NCBI RefSeq assembly: GCF_003288815.1
Contig: NZ_NHYM01000002.1
Coordinates: 62,001-126,000 of the forward strand
DNA length: 64,000 nucleotides
Direction: 5' to 3'
Source: Helicobacter sp. 16-1353
GTDB taxonomy: Bacteria > Campylobacterota > Campylobacteria > Campylobacterales > Helicobacteraceae
Translations under genes and position numbers: made by a program
Notes under the pieces: generated by a model
Told to the model about the DNA's origin: nothing
Database searches by the model: none
What the model saw: the letters and a program-made list of their open reading frames with translations, nothing else
Shown here: in pieces, positions 27,241 to 35,793 of the stretch
How the letters are laid out: every line of letters starts with the position of its first letter
How positions within the stretch are numbered: position 1 is the stretch's first letter

Positions 27241-27966
27241 TTAACACCCTTTATTATCTAGTATTGATAATATTTGCTTTGTTATAAAAATAGGATTCTT
27301 GTGCTTATAAATAGGTCGTCCTATAACGATAAAATCGCTAGATTCTGCCATTTTAATAGATGAAGTGCGATTTTGGTCATCGCTATTATCATATAAATCT
27401 ATTGCTGTATTAAAATCGCTCTTTATAGGTCTAATTCCCGGAGTTAGCGTTAATAAATCAAATTTATCTTTTATAGATTTAGATTCCAAAGGAGAGCACA
27501 CTATACCATCAATCCCGCATTCATTGACTATTTTTGCAAGATTTAATATAGCCTTATCTAATGGAGTATTATAGATTTCTACAAAATCATCATTTGTAAA
27601 ACTTGTCAATGCACTAACCGCAAAAATTAATGGCGGATTCTCACATTGTTTTATTAGTTTTCCAATCTCACGCATTGCTACTCTTCCACTACTTGCGTGA
27701 ATAGTAAGCATACTAACATTTAATTTCATTATCTCTCTAATGGAATCTAGCATTGTATTTGGAATGTCATAAAGCTTTAAATCTAAAAAAATCTTAAATC
27801 CAAGATTCTCTAAATCTTTTATAAAATCTACACCATCGCGTATAAAACTTCTAAGCCCAATCTTTAAATAAATATTATAAATATTATTTTTTGCAAGATT
27901 CTCGCATAAAGCAAGATTCTCATCTCTTGGCAAATCAAGGGCAATACATAGTTTTGGCATTATCAA
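27241..27966 (-). CDS. pyrF: Orotidine 5'-phosphate decarboxylase
   Basis: Last step of UMP synthesis. The 241-residue protein has the catalytic FLDLKLYDIPNTM (Asp-Lys-Asp network), LTIHASSGRVAMREI, GIVCSPLES, LTPGIRPI and the phosphate-binding FIVIGRPIYK. Start overlaps nusB by four bases. A second ATG at residue 3 (MPKLCIALDLP) could be the true start; the difference is two residues. Confidence 0.96.
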   Translation of the reverse strand: MIMPKLCIALDLPRDENLALCENLAKNNIYNIYLKIGLRSFIRDGVDFIKDLENLGFKIFLDLKLYDIPNTMLDSIREIMKLNVSMLTIHASSGRVAMREIGKLIKQCENPPLIFAVSALTSFTNDDFVEIYNTPLDKAILNLAKIVNECGIDGIVCSPLESKSIKDKFDLLTLTPGIRPIKSDFNTAIDLYDNSDDQNRTSSIKMAESSDFIVIGRPIYKHKNPIFITKQILSILDNKGC

Positions 27967-28379
27967 CCTTTATTTCTAATATTATTATTTTTGCCTATGG
28001 AATCTAGGATTCCATTTACGAAACGAGAGGTATTATCACTTCCTAATATTTTAGATATTTCCAATGCTTCATTAATGATAATAGGTATATCAAGATTAGT
28101 GAAAATCATCTCATACACGCCTAAGCGAATAATACATTTATCAATAACACCAATTCTATTAAAATCCCAGCTTTTAAGCGAATCTATAATAATCTTATCA
28201 ATATCATCAAGATGCGAAACTACACCATCAAATAGATTTAGTGCAAATTCTAATTGCATATTTTTAATTTTTTTCTGCTCTAACATCATTGGAGCAAATT
28301 TTCGTATATCTGTATTTCCGCTTGAATACGCATATAAAAGCACAACAACTGCTTCTCTTGCGTGTGTTCTAGTCGCCAT
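27963..28379 (-). CDS. nusB: Transcription antitermination factor NusB
   Basis: Binds boxA RNA with S10/NusE during rRNA antitermination. The 138-residue protein is all-helical and carries TRTHAREAVVVLLYAYSSGN at the N-terminus and YEMIFTNLDIPIIINEALEI with SKILGSDNTSRFVNGILDSI at the C-terminus, the most conserved parts of the family. It overlaps the ribH stop by one base and pyrF by four. Confidence 0.96.
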   Translation of the reverse strand: MATRTHAREAVVVLLYAYSSGNTDIRKFAPMMLEQKKIKNMQLEFALNLFDGVVSHLDDIDKIIIDSLKSWDFNRIGVIDKCIIRLGVYEMIFTNLDIPIIINEALEISKILGSDNTSRFVNGILDSIGKNNNIRNKG

Positions 28380-28843
28380 TATATTTTCTTATATAAACTC
28401 ATCAATTCTATTAATGAATTCATCGCTTCAAAACCTTTATTGCCTACTTTCGTCCCAGCTCTCTCAATGGCTTGTTCAATGGTATCTGTTGTTAAAAGAC
28501 CAAAGCTCACACAAGCACCATATTTAAGTGTGGCATTGGCGATACCTTTTGTAGCCTCAGCACTCACATAATCAAAATGTGGGGTTGAACCGCGGATAAT
28601 AGCCCCTATGCAACAGATTCCATCATAATCATCTTGACTTAAAAGCCTATTTAGTGCAAATGGAATCTCATATGCCCCCGGCACTAAAATAAGATTTAGA
28701 TTATTTTCATCTCCCCCGTGTCGCAAAAAGCTATCTTCTGCCCCTTCAACTAATCTATCTGTGATAAGATGGTTGAATCTTGATGCTATAATTGCCACTT
28801 TTTCACTGCCATTTAGTCTTAAATCACCTTCAAATCTATTCAT
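28379..28843 (-). CDS. ribH: 6,7-dimethyl-8-ribityllumazine synthase
   Basis: Penultimate step of riboflavin synthesis. The 154-residue protein shows [58 protein letters not shown] (catalytic and substrate loop, with the His of PHFDYV) and [19 protein letters not shown]. Complete. Placed 10 bases after kdsA and overlapping nusB, as at HP0001-HP0003 of H. pylori. Confidence 0.97.
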   Translation of the reverse strand: MNRFEGDLRLNGSEKVAIIASRFNHLITDRLVEGAEDSFLRHGGDENNLNLILVPGAYEIPFALNRLLSQDDYDGICCIGAIIRGSTPHFDYVSAEATKGIANATLKYGACVSFGLLTTDTIEQAIERAGTKVGNKGFEAMNSLIELMSLYKKI

Positions 28844-28853
28844 TTCATCTCCT

Positions 28854-29657
28854 TTAGTCTATATTTGAAATCTCTATTAATTTATTTACAATAGTGTTTA
28901 AATCCTTAGAATCTACCATATTACTTCCATCACTTAGGGCATTTTTAGGGTCATTATGTGTTTCTAAGAAGAATCCATCTACACCAACTCCAGCAGCAGC
29001 CCTTGCTAAAGGAATCACAAATGAGCTATCTCCAGAGCTTTTACCGCCACCAAGTCCGGGCATTTGCACACTATGCGTAGCATCAAAAATAGTTGGGGCA
29101 AATTTACGCATTATAACCAAACCTCGCATATCCACGACAAGATTCCCATATCCAAAGCTACTGCCTCTTTCTGTTGCCCAAATATTTAATCGATTAGAAA
29201 TATCATAATTAACGCTATCTCCGCCTCTAGTTTTAATAGCTTTAAATATCGCGTATTTCATATCTGCTGGATTTAAAAACTGCCCTTTTTTGATATTTAA
29301 GATTCTATTTGTTCTTGCAGATTCAACAATCAAATCTGTTTGCCTACAAAGAAGAGCTGGGATTTGAATTACATCGGCGACTTCTGCTACACTTTCAACT
29401 TGATAGCATTCATGCACATCAGTAATAATCTTATATCCAAATTCCTTTTTTATCTCTTGCAATATTTCCAAGCCTTCTTTCATTCCAACACCACGATAAT
29501 TTTCCAAACTAGTTCTATTTGCTTTATCAAAACTAGCTTTAAAATAAAAATCGATATTTGGATTATTTGAGACCTCTTTTAAATCATTTGCAATAATCTT
29601 AATCTTATCATAGCCCTCGATAGCACAAGGTCCAGCCATTAGAATCATCTTTTTCAT
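28854..29657 (-). CDS. kdsA: 3-deoxy-D-manno-octulosonate 8-phosphate synthase
   Basis: Makes KDO 8-phosphate from arabinose 5-phosphate and PEP, for the LPS inner core. The 267-residue protein has [51 protein letters not shown] (with LLCRQTDLI next) and [16 protein letters not shown]. The Cys before the helix (GPCA) and ligand residues of metal-dependent KdsA are present. Eleven bases after the carbonic anhydrase gene. Confidence 0.97.
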   Translation of the reverse strand: MKKMILMAGPCAIEGYDKIKIIANDLKEVSNNPNIDFYFKASFDKANRTSLENYRGVGMKEGLEILQEIKKEFGYKIITDVHECYQVESVAEVADVIQIPALLCRQTDLIVESARTNRILNIKKGQFLNPADMKYAIFKAIKTRGGDSVNYDISNRLNIWATERGSSFGYGNLVVDMRGLVIMRKFAPTIFDATHSVQMPGLGGGKSSGDSSFVIPLARAAAGVGVDGFFLETHNDPKNALSDGSNMVDSKDLNTIVNKLIEISNID

Positions 29658-29667
29658 ATTACCTCTT

Positions 29668-30324
29668 TTAACTGCTTTTAGTTTGTGTATTTTTTATAAT
29701 CTTAAATTCTCTTTTTATCATATTATAATTTAAAATCTCGCCTGTTTCTATAATATAATACCAACCAAAGATTCGCAATTCACCAGCATCAAATTTTTCC
29801 TCAACAAATGGATAAGTCATAAGATTCTCTAATTGCTGTTCTATATTTATCTGCTCTGTTAGCCAAATACGCTTTGCTCTTGAATTTGGTTTTAATGCTT
29901 CTACTCGCTCTTTCACAGGATTCAACAAATCAAGCCATTTACAAACATAGGGCGTAGCTGATAATGTTTCTTTAGTTTCATAGATAGCCGAACAAGCACC
30001 ACAATTACTATGTCCGCAAATAATGATATTTTTTACATTTAAGATATTTAGTGCATATTCTATCGCTGAAGTCGTTGCTAAATAGCCACTTCTTATATGA
30101 TTTGGATTCTCTCTATAAGGTGGGACAATATTTCCAATATTTGTAACTACAAATAATTCGCCCGGCAAAGTATTTGTGATTAAACTAGGGACAACTCTAG
30201 AATCCACACAAGATATAAAAAGCGTATGTGGGTCTTGCTTTTTCTTAAGATTCTCATATAATTCTTGATGATTTAGATAATCTTCTTCTCTAAATTTTAT
30301 TGCACCTTCAAATAACTCTTTCAT
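29668..30324 (-). CDS. Beta-class carbonic anhydrase
   Basis: Interconverts CO2 and bicarbonate. Zinc ligands and the catalytic dyad are clear: [15 protein letters not shown] (Cys, Asp-Arg) and [16 protein letters not shown] (His, Cys). I chose ATG 30324 ([16 protein letters not shown], 218 residues), which is the usual beta-carbonic anhydrase start. The longer ORF to 30402 would add 26 basic residues and overlap the MotB-like gene by 62 bases. With the chosen start the gap is 16 bases. In Helicobacter this enzyme supports pH balance and carboxylation. Confidence 0.93.
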   Translation of the reverse strand: MKELFEGAIKFREEDYLNHQELYENLKKKQDPHTLFISCVDSRVVPSLITNTLPGELFVVTNIGNIVPPYRENPNHIRSGYLATTSAIEYALNILNVKNIIICGHSNCGACSAIYETKETLSATPYVCKWLDLLNPVKERVEALKPNSRAKRIWLTEQINIEQQLENLMTYPFVEEKFDAGELRIFGWYYIIETGEILNYNMIKREFKIIKNTQTKSS

Positions 30325-30340
30325 CGTTGGATTATGCCTT

Positions 30341-31123
30341 TTATTGTTGTATTTTATTGATAATATCTTTTGCTTGTTGTTTTTTATCCTTAGTGTTTCC
30401 AATAAAACTAAAGTTTATATCAACTCGCCTATTTTCTGCTCTACCTTGTAATGTTTCATTCGAAGCGATGGGATTAAATTCGCCATCTCCGCCAACTTCC
30501 ATTATATCTGCTGGAACTCCAAAGGTTAATAGCATATCAGCCACACTAAGTGCCCTTTTATTTGATAAATCCCAATTATCAATGCTACTACCACTTTTGT
30601 ATTGAACATTATCAGTATTGCCTATTATTCGTAATGTTAATATATCTTTATAAGAATCCAATTCCATAGCCAATCTTTGCAAAAATATTTTTCCATCGTT
30701 ATTTTCAATCACACTACTTCCAGTATTAAATAACAAATCATTTGGAATCCTTAAAATAAAGCCATCTTCGGATTCTTCTAGATTAATACCCGGACCATCA
30801 GCAATCTTTGTCATTTCATTATATTCGGTAATAAGACTTGAAAATACATTCATAACATTTTCTGCTGGGCTATCGTGGGTTATTGGCGTTGCTTGAATGC
30901 GATTTGGCTGTGTGATTTCAGTCTCTTTTCCATGTTCTAAAACCGATAAAGCTCCCTGTAAAGAGCCGATAGCTGAATCTACTTTTTCGTGGTCGAATGT
31001 AGCCATCGATAAAAGGAGTATAAAAAATGTTAAAAGCAAACTCATCAAATCCCCAAATGTCCCAAGCCATAGTGGGAGTCCTTTTTTCTCGGATTTTTGA
31101 TATAATTTTTTTCTTTTCATCAA
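30341..31123 (-). CDS. MotB/PomB-like stator protein with OmpA domain
   Basis: A 260-residue protein with a short basic N-terminus, one membrane helix containing an Asp (GTFGDLMSLLLTFFILLLSM; Asp25), a plug-like linker, and a C-terminal OmpA-like peptidoglycan-binding domain (LRIIGNTDNVQYKSG, LSNKRALSVADMLL, GRAENRRVDINF). The helix resembles PomB/MotB proteins of the WLxTFxDLMTLLxxFF kind and not the H. pylori MotB (WAVPYADFLSLLL, from memory). No motA lies next to it; the gene instead heads an operon with carbonic anhydrase and kdsA. It may be a second stator B subunit or another OmpA-type anchor. Confidence 0.75.
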   Translation of the reverse strand: MMKRKKLYQKSEKKGLPLWLGTFGDLMSLLLTFFILLLSMATFDHEKVDSAIGSLQGALSVLEHGKETEITQPNRIQATPITHDSPAENVMNVFSSLITEYNEMTKIADGPGINLEESEDGFILRIPNDLLFNTGSSVIENNDGKIFLQRLAMELDSYKDILTLRIIGNTDNVQYKSGSSIDNWDLSNKRALSVADMLLTFGVPADIMEVGGDGEFNPIASNETLQGRAENRRVDINFSFIGNTKDKKQQAKDIINKIQQ

Positions 31124-31158
31124 TTATAAACCTTAAAATAATGTTTTAATTTGTGGTA

Positions 31159-31164
31159 ATTATA
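31159..31164 (-). promoter_or_regulatory. -10 box of the MotB-like to panC operon
   Basis: The minus strand reads TGCTATAAT, an extended -10 element 36 bases before the MotB-like ATG. Seven or eight closely spaced genes follow (to the outer membrane protein at 25.2 kb) without another clear promoter, so this probably drives the whole series. Confidence 0.5.
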
Positions 31165-31200
31165 GCATTTATATTTTATTGATGGTTTTAAATGATGATT

Positions 31201-31206
31201 TATAAT
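31201..31206 (+). promoter_or_regulatory. -10 box of the DedA gene
   Basis: TATAAT ends 20 bases before the ATG at 31227. Transcription would begin near 31213, giving a very short leader that still contains the GTAGGTG ribosome-site-like stretch. It is divergent from the MotB-like promoter. Confidence 0.45.
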
Positions 31207-31226
31207 CTTTAAAATTGTAGGTGTAA

Positions 31227-31892
31227 ATGGCAGATATAATTAACTTTATTGTAAATACAGTCGGGCAACTTGGGTATATTGGTATTTTTTTTATGATGTT
31301 TTTAGAATCTAGCTTTTTCCCTTTTCCAAGCGAAGTGGTTATGATACCGGCTGGATACCTAGCATATAAAGGTGAAATGAATATTTATATAGCAGTAATT
31401 ATGGGAATCTTAGGCTCACTTGCTGGGGCTTTATTTAACTATTATTTAGCAATAAAATTTGGGAGAAGTTTTATTCTAAGATTTGGTAAATATTTCTTTT
31501 TTAGTGAAAAAACAATGCAAACGATGGAGATTTTCTTTCAAAAACATGGCGAGATAAGCACTTTTGTAGGGAGATTAATCCCAGCAGTTAGACAATATAT
31601 ATCACTTCCAGCAGGATTGGCAAAAATGAATCTAGCTAAATTTAGCTTTTATACAAGCTTTGGGGCTGGAATCTGGGTTATAATATTAACAATATTAGGA
31701 TACTATGTCGGTGCAATTTTCAGCGGTGGAATGGAAGTTAGTGAGGTTATAGCTACTTTTACTTCAAAAAATCTAACGAAAGAAGAATTGCAGATTAAAT
31801 CCTATGTAACACAAGCGGTGATTTTCACTCTAATAAGCGTAGTCCTTATCGTAGGCGTTTATGTGGCATATAAAGTAAAAAAGAAAAATTGA
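31227..31892 (+). CDS. DedA-family membrane protein
   Basis: A 221-residue polytopic protein of the DedA/SNARE-associated family, proposed to flip phospholipids or undecaprenyl phosphate. Landmarks: [20 protein letters not shown] near the start, [20 protein letters not shown] and [20 protein letters not shown] with the functional Arg residues. It stands alone with its own promoter and ends about 80 bases before tRNA-Ala. Complete. Confidence 0.92.
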   Translation: MADIINFIVNTVGQLGYIGIFFMMFLESSFFPFPSEVVMIPAGYLAYKGEMNIYIAVIMGILGSLAGALFNYYLAIKFGRSFILRFGKYFFFSEKTMQTMEIFFQKHGEISTFVGRLIPAVRQYISLPAGLAKMNLAKFSFYTSFGAGIWVIILTILGYYVGAIFSGGMEVSEVIATFTSKNLTKEELQIKSYVTQAVIFTLISVVLIVGVYVAYKVKKKN

Positions 31893-31903
31893 TACGAAAA
31901 TTT

Positions 31904-31962
31904 AGAGAATCTTTTTATGGGATTTTAAAGTAGTTTTTATATTTAATTACTTAAGATTCTCT
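31904..31962. repeat. Inverted repeat AGAGAATCTT...AAGATTCTCT between dedA and tRNA-Ala
   Basis: Ten-base perfect inverted repeat arms (31904-31913 and 31953-31962) enclosing 39 AT-rich bases. It may act as terminator of dedA, but the loop is long and the arms are instances of the common GATTCT motif, so chance pairing is possible. Confidence 0.3.
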
Positions 31963-31972
31963 TTATATATTT

Positions 31973-32048
31973 GGGGTGTTAGCTCAGTTGGGAGAGCGCA
32001 ACGCTGGCAGCGTTGAGGTCAGGGGTTCGACCCCCCTACACTCCACCA
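31973..32048 (+). tRNA. tRNA-Ala (anticodon GGC)
   Basis: Folds as a full cloverleaf: acceptor GGGGTGT pairs with ACACTCC, D arm GCTC...GAGC, anticodon stem CAACG/CGTTG with loop CTGGCAG (anticodon GGC), T arm AGGGG-TTCGACC-CCCCT, discriminator A and an encoded CCA end. It reads GCC/GCU Ala codons. Confidence 0.97.
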
Positions 32049-32151
32049 AAATATAACTTCATATAATCACACCAATCCTTATAAAGATTAATTTTATATA
32101 GTGCTAGTGAAAATATTTTTTGAAATAATCCAAAAATAGTTTTAAAATCTA

Positions 32152-33477
32152 TTATGCAAATAATTCTCTTTCGAATTCTTGTTGTGCAAGTGTGCGGTTA
32201 TTTTCTGCTTGTTTATTGAGAGATTTTATCTTATCTTGCATTGATTTTATATGCTCTACTATTTTATTTTGTATGTCAAGAGGAGGAATAATCATTGGAC
32301 TTTCCAAATATTCTTTACTATTGATATTTGGTTGGGCGTTTGCTCTTTGATTTGAAAGAATCCAAGTCTTATATGCTTTTGATTTTGAATAGTATAAAAT
32401 ATATTCAGGTTTTACTTTTGAAGTATCTAAATTAAATTTTATTAAATAACCAGCATATATACATTTTCCTAAAATATTCTTATATAAAAAAGTCCTTCCA
32501 ACAGTTCCTGAACGAGCTATTAAAAAATCATTTTCTTTTAATAAATATTTGGTATCAACTTTTTTAGCCGAAACAATATTGTTGTTTAAAGAACCATCTT
32601 CGTTTATATCTGTAATCCTTATATAACGCACATCGGTTTTTATTTTTATCGCTTTTTCATTAGCTCCATACATAGGTTTACCAACTACTATATCCTTAAA
32701 TTTTGATATTTTATATTTTTGAGATGAAATAGAACTTGTATTATTATAAACATCCCATCTGCTTAATTGTGATAATTTATAAATACTCCATATAATATTT
32801 TTCTCAAAATAACTATCAACTATTTTTAATCCAAGTTCATTTTGTAAATACTTCTCTACATCATCTTCAAGTTGTTTTGCCTGTTGCTCTTGTTTTTCTG
32901 CAAGTTTTATTTTTTCATTATATTTATTAATAATTTCTTGTTGCTTTTCTAATGATGGTAATGGAAACATAATATTTCCCATTGAAGCAAAGGAAAGAGT
33001 TTGCCGAACTGAACCCGTTGTATTTTCACGAATTAATTTATTAAATTTATTTGTTTTAAATAAAATATATAAAAATTCCGGGATTAAATTTTTTTTGCAG
33101 CTAAATACAACATAAGCGGGACTTATATATTTATATTTTTGTTCTTTGGTTTTTAAACCAATAGAGCCAACATTTATACGATATGGATTATATGCAAGAA
33201 AACCATCTTTTACAATTTTATATGGTTGGTTGATTTTAGAACCTTTTTCAATGTATGCGTCAAATAAACCTGTTTTATTATTAACACCTAAAATCTCAAA
33301 TTTTTCATTTGGGAATTCAAAAGGTTTTATTTTTTCATTTTCTTCTGTTATGCAAGATGATAATTTTACAATATTATGATTTGAAATAATAGCATTAGAA
33401 GCATATCGCTTATAATCCCAAAGTGATAAAAATGAAAAATTTATAAAAGTTAAATATGAAAATTTTGTATTACTCAT
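32152..33477 (-). CDS. Restriction-modification specificity subunit (HsdS-like)
   Basis: About 441 residues with two target-recognition domains, each followed by a conserved helical spacer: after TRD1 MFPLPSLEKQQEIINKYNEK leading into a long coiled coil, after TRD2 IIPPLDIQNKIVEHIKSMQ with a second coiled coil to the C-terminus. It gives sequence recognition to the partner enzyme. I use ATG 33477 (MSNTKFSYL), which overlaps the partner's stop by eight bases (ATGAGTAA); the longer ORF start at 33498 would overlap more. TRD1 and TRD2 differ, so the target should be bipartite and asymmetric. The target cannot be read from sequence. Confidence 0.9.
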   Translation of the reverse strand: MSNTKFSYLTFINFSFLSLWDYKRYASNAIISNHNIVKLSSCITEENEKIKPFEFPNEKFEILGVNNKTGLFDAYIEKGSKINQPYKIVKDGFLAYNPYRINVGSIGLKTKEQKYKYISPAYVVFSCKKNLIPEFLYILFKTNKFNKLIRENTTGSVRQTLSFASMGNIMFPLPSLEKQQEIINKYNEKIKLAEKQEQQAKQLEDDVEKYLQNELGLKIVDSYFEKNIIWSIYKLSQLSRWDVYNNTSSISSQKYKISKFKDIVVGKPMYGANEKAIKIKTDVRYIRITDINEDGSLNNNIVSAKKVDTKYLLKENDFLIARSGTVGRTFLYKNILGKCIYAGYLIKFNLDTSKVKPEYILYYSKSKAYKTWILSNQRANAQPNINSKEYLESPMIIPPLDIQNKIVEHIKSMQDKIKSLNKQAENNRTLAQQEFERELFA

Positions 33478-35791
33478 TAATAACTTGTTCCTCACCATTT
33501 ATAATGCGTAGCAAATCATCATTTTGTAATTTGTATGTAACTCTCAAACTATTATCCTGCCATAATTGTTTTTCTTCTCTATATTTTTTAAATTCCTCTG
33601 CAACTTTTATAAGTTCATTTTCGCATTGACCGCCTGTTGTTGTAATTCCTGCTTTTTCAACCTGAACCATAGGTATTTCATAGTTGAATAATTTTTTTAT
33701 TTTCTCTTTGCCTATGGTTTCCATTTGCTGTGAAAACTCTTTATCAAAAAGTTTTTTGCATTTCTTTTCTAATAAATTTAATGTAGCTATTGATTTTTTT
33801 GAAGTTAAGTTTAATAAAATTATTTTGTCTTTTTCAGTTTTAAAGTATTTATCAATTTCTTTTTGAACAGATTCTTTTATTTCTTTTTCAACTTTTGCCT
33901 TAATTTGAGCATATTGATTTTCTTCTTGTTCTGTAAATTTCTTGAAAAATAATAAACTAGGTTTGATTGTAGCACCAGATGCTATAAATACATCAGATGG
34001 AATTGATGTTATTAATAGAATCTTGGCTTTAGATTCAATATAATCTCGAACTTTTTGCAAATTTGCATTATTTAAAATTCCCTCAGGAAGAACTATTCCC
34101 ATTCTTCCACCTTTTTTAAGGAGATTTAAACATCTTTCCATAAATAAAACCTCAGTAAGTCCGCTAACCTTACCTAAATCAAATCTATCAAGAACTTTTT
34201 GCCCTTTATCTATTGCATTATTTAATTCATTAATTTGTTTTATACAATCTTCCCCATAATGCTCCTTATACTCGTTTAATATTACATCATCATAAAATCT
34301 ATCAGTTTCACTAAGCTTATAATCTTTTTCAACACGAGCACCAAAAGGTGGATTTGTCAATATAACATCGAATCTACCCTCAAAAATACCATTAATATTG
34401 ATAAGTCCATCATGATGATGAACGCCGCCATGCCCATCTCCGTGCATTATCATATTCATTTTAGATGTTCTTGCCATTCTTGGATTAGCATCTGTTCCAT
34501 ATATACAACTTGATGATAACTTTGAAATTCTTCTATTTCTTTCTGATTTAGATTGTTTTGAATAGGATTTATTGGGAATATTAATATCGTAATTTATTTT
34601 TTTTAAAATTTCATTATATTTTTCATTGACTTTAGATTGTTGCTCTTCTGTCATTTTCTCATATTCACCATTAAATAATATTGCTTTTAAAACTTTTTTA
34701 TTTTCTTCCACATCTTTTTCTATTTTATCTCTTATATATTCAAAAGATTTAATTAAAAAGCCACCAGAACCGCAAGTTGGGTCGCAAACCGTTTCACCCT
34801 CTTTTGGGTCAAGCACTTCAACCATAAAATCAACAATTGTTCTTGGAGTAAAGAATTGCCCTAATTCACCCCTAAAAGTCGTGCCTAAAAAATGCTCAAA
34901 AGCTATACCTTTAATATCATCAGAAGTTGCAGACAAATTATATTTCTCTAACTCTTTAACAATTTGTTCAAAACTATATTGCTTAATCTTAATTGTTTCA
35001 AAAGAATCAAAAAGCTTATCTTCTGCAAATTCATCTTTTGTGGCTTTAAATAAATATTGCATATATGGCATTTGTGCTTCTATTGGCAAATGTTTTTTGA
35101 TATTTTTTTCGAAATGTTTTTCATCTCGTTGGAATTTATCCAATGAAAATAACACATCTTCATCGGGATTTCGTTCATATCTTATTTTCATAAAAAGAAT
35201 TTTGCTTATTTCATCAAATGCGGCTTCTGGAGATAATTTATCATTGTTTCTAATAATGTTATGACATTTTTGAAGTAGTTTTGCAAACTCATCTCTTGAG
35301 AAAGCTTTTGTTTGAGATAATAATTTATCAATTTTCTTTTGGTCGTTTATTATCGCTGCCTTAGGAATATCAATGATTTCATCTAACTCCTTAGGCAAAG
35401 AATCCTTATCAACTTTAAAAAATTTAGTTTCCCTTGCATTTGTTGTAACAAAAAAATTTGCACCCGACCAAGCCGCATAATTTGCACCTTGATAATAATC
35501 TTCTTGCTTGATTTTCACAGTTTCGGCTTTACACTCCACAACAATAAATGCTGATTTTTTATTTTTCTTATCTTCTTTAGATTTCCAAATAACAATATCT
35601 GCTCTGGCTTTTCCTTGTCCCCTATGAGAATTATTTACTTTTAACTCTTCATCCATTTGCTCAAGAGAATATCCATAAGCATTGATTAAGCGACAAATAT
35701 AATTTTGTCTAACTTCTTCTTCAGGTGTTAAAATAAGCCATTTATTTCTTAATGGCGAAAAAATCTTATTATTATCAATCTTAATTTCCAT
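33470..35791 (-). CDS. Fused restriction nuclease-adenine methyltransferase (BcgI-like RM subunit)
   Basis: About 773 residues. N-terminus (to about 150): HSDR_N-type PD-(D/E)xK nuclease with ARADIVIW and FIVVECKAE (Asp, Glu-x-Lys). Then an HsdM-like N6-adenine methyltransferase: RGELGQFFTPR, SAM motif I DPTCGSGGFL and catalytic NPPFG. There is no helicase/translocase part, so this is not a classical type I HsdR. Nuclease and methylase in one chain plus a separate S subunit is the plan of BcgI-type (IIB) enzymes. The first in-frame codon is a GTG inside the murE stop; ATG 35791, just past it, is more likely. It sits directly behind murE. Confidence 0.85.
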   Translation of the reverse strand: MEIKIDNNKIFSPLRNKWLILTPEEEVRQNYICRLINAYGYSLEQMDEELKVNNSHRGQGKARADIVIWKSKEDKKNKKSAFIVVECKAETVKIKQEDYYQGANYAAWSGANFFVTTNARETKFFKVDKDSLPKELDEIIDIPKAAIINDQKKIDKLLSQTKAFSRDEFAKLLQKCHNIIRNNDKLSPEAAFDEISKILFMKIRYERNPDEDVLFSLDKFQRDEKHFEKNIKKHLPIEAQMPYMQYLFKATKDEFAEDKLFDSFETIKIKQYSFEQIVKELEKYNLSATSDDIKGIAFEHFLGTTFRGELGQFFTPRTIVDFMVEVLDPKEGETVCDPTCGSGGFLIKSFEYIRDKIEKDVEENKKVLKAILFNGEYEKMTEEQQSKVNEKYNEILKKINYDINIPNKSYSKQSKSERNRRISKLSSSCIYGTDANPRMARTSKMNMIMHGDGHGGVHHHDGLININGIFEGRFDVILTNPPFGARVEKDYKLSETDRFYDDVILNEYKEHYGEDCIKQINELNNAIDKGQKVLDRFDLGKVSGLTEVLFMERCLNLLKKGGRMGIVLPEGILNNANLQKVRDYIESKAKILLITSIPSDVFIASGATIKPSLLFFKKFTEQEENQYAQIKAKVEKEIKESVQKEIDKYFKTEKDKIILLNLTSKKSIATLNLLEKKCKKLFDKEFSQQMETIGKEKIKKLFNYEIPMVQVEKAGITTTGGQCENELIKVAEEFKKYREEKQLWQDNSLRVTYKLQNDDLLRIINGEEQVINE

Positions 35792-35793
35792 AT

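Noticed and set aside
30325-30402. Longer carbonic anhydrase start
   Set aside because: It would overlap the MotB-like gene by 62 bases and add a basic stretch outside the family; ATG 30324 is better.
34626-35264. Plus-strand ORF of 212 codons
   Set aside because: It lies wholly opposite the conserved nuclease-methyltransferase gene and has no ribosome site or recognisable domain.
31973-35791. tRNA-Ala as attachment site for the neighbouring restriction genes
   Set aside because: No second copy of the tRNA 3' end is visible on the other side of the restriction genes, and no integrase is present.
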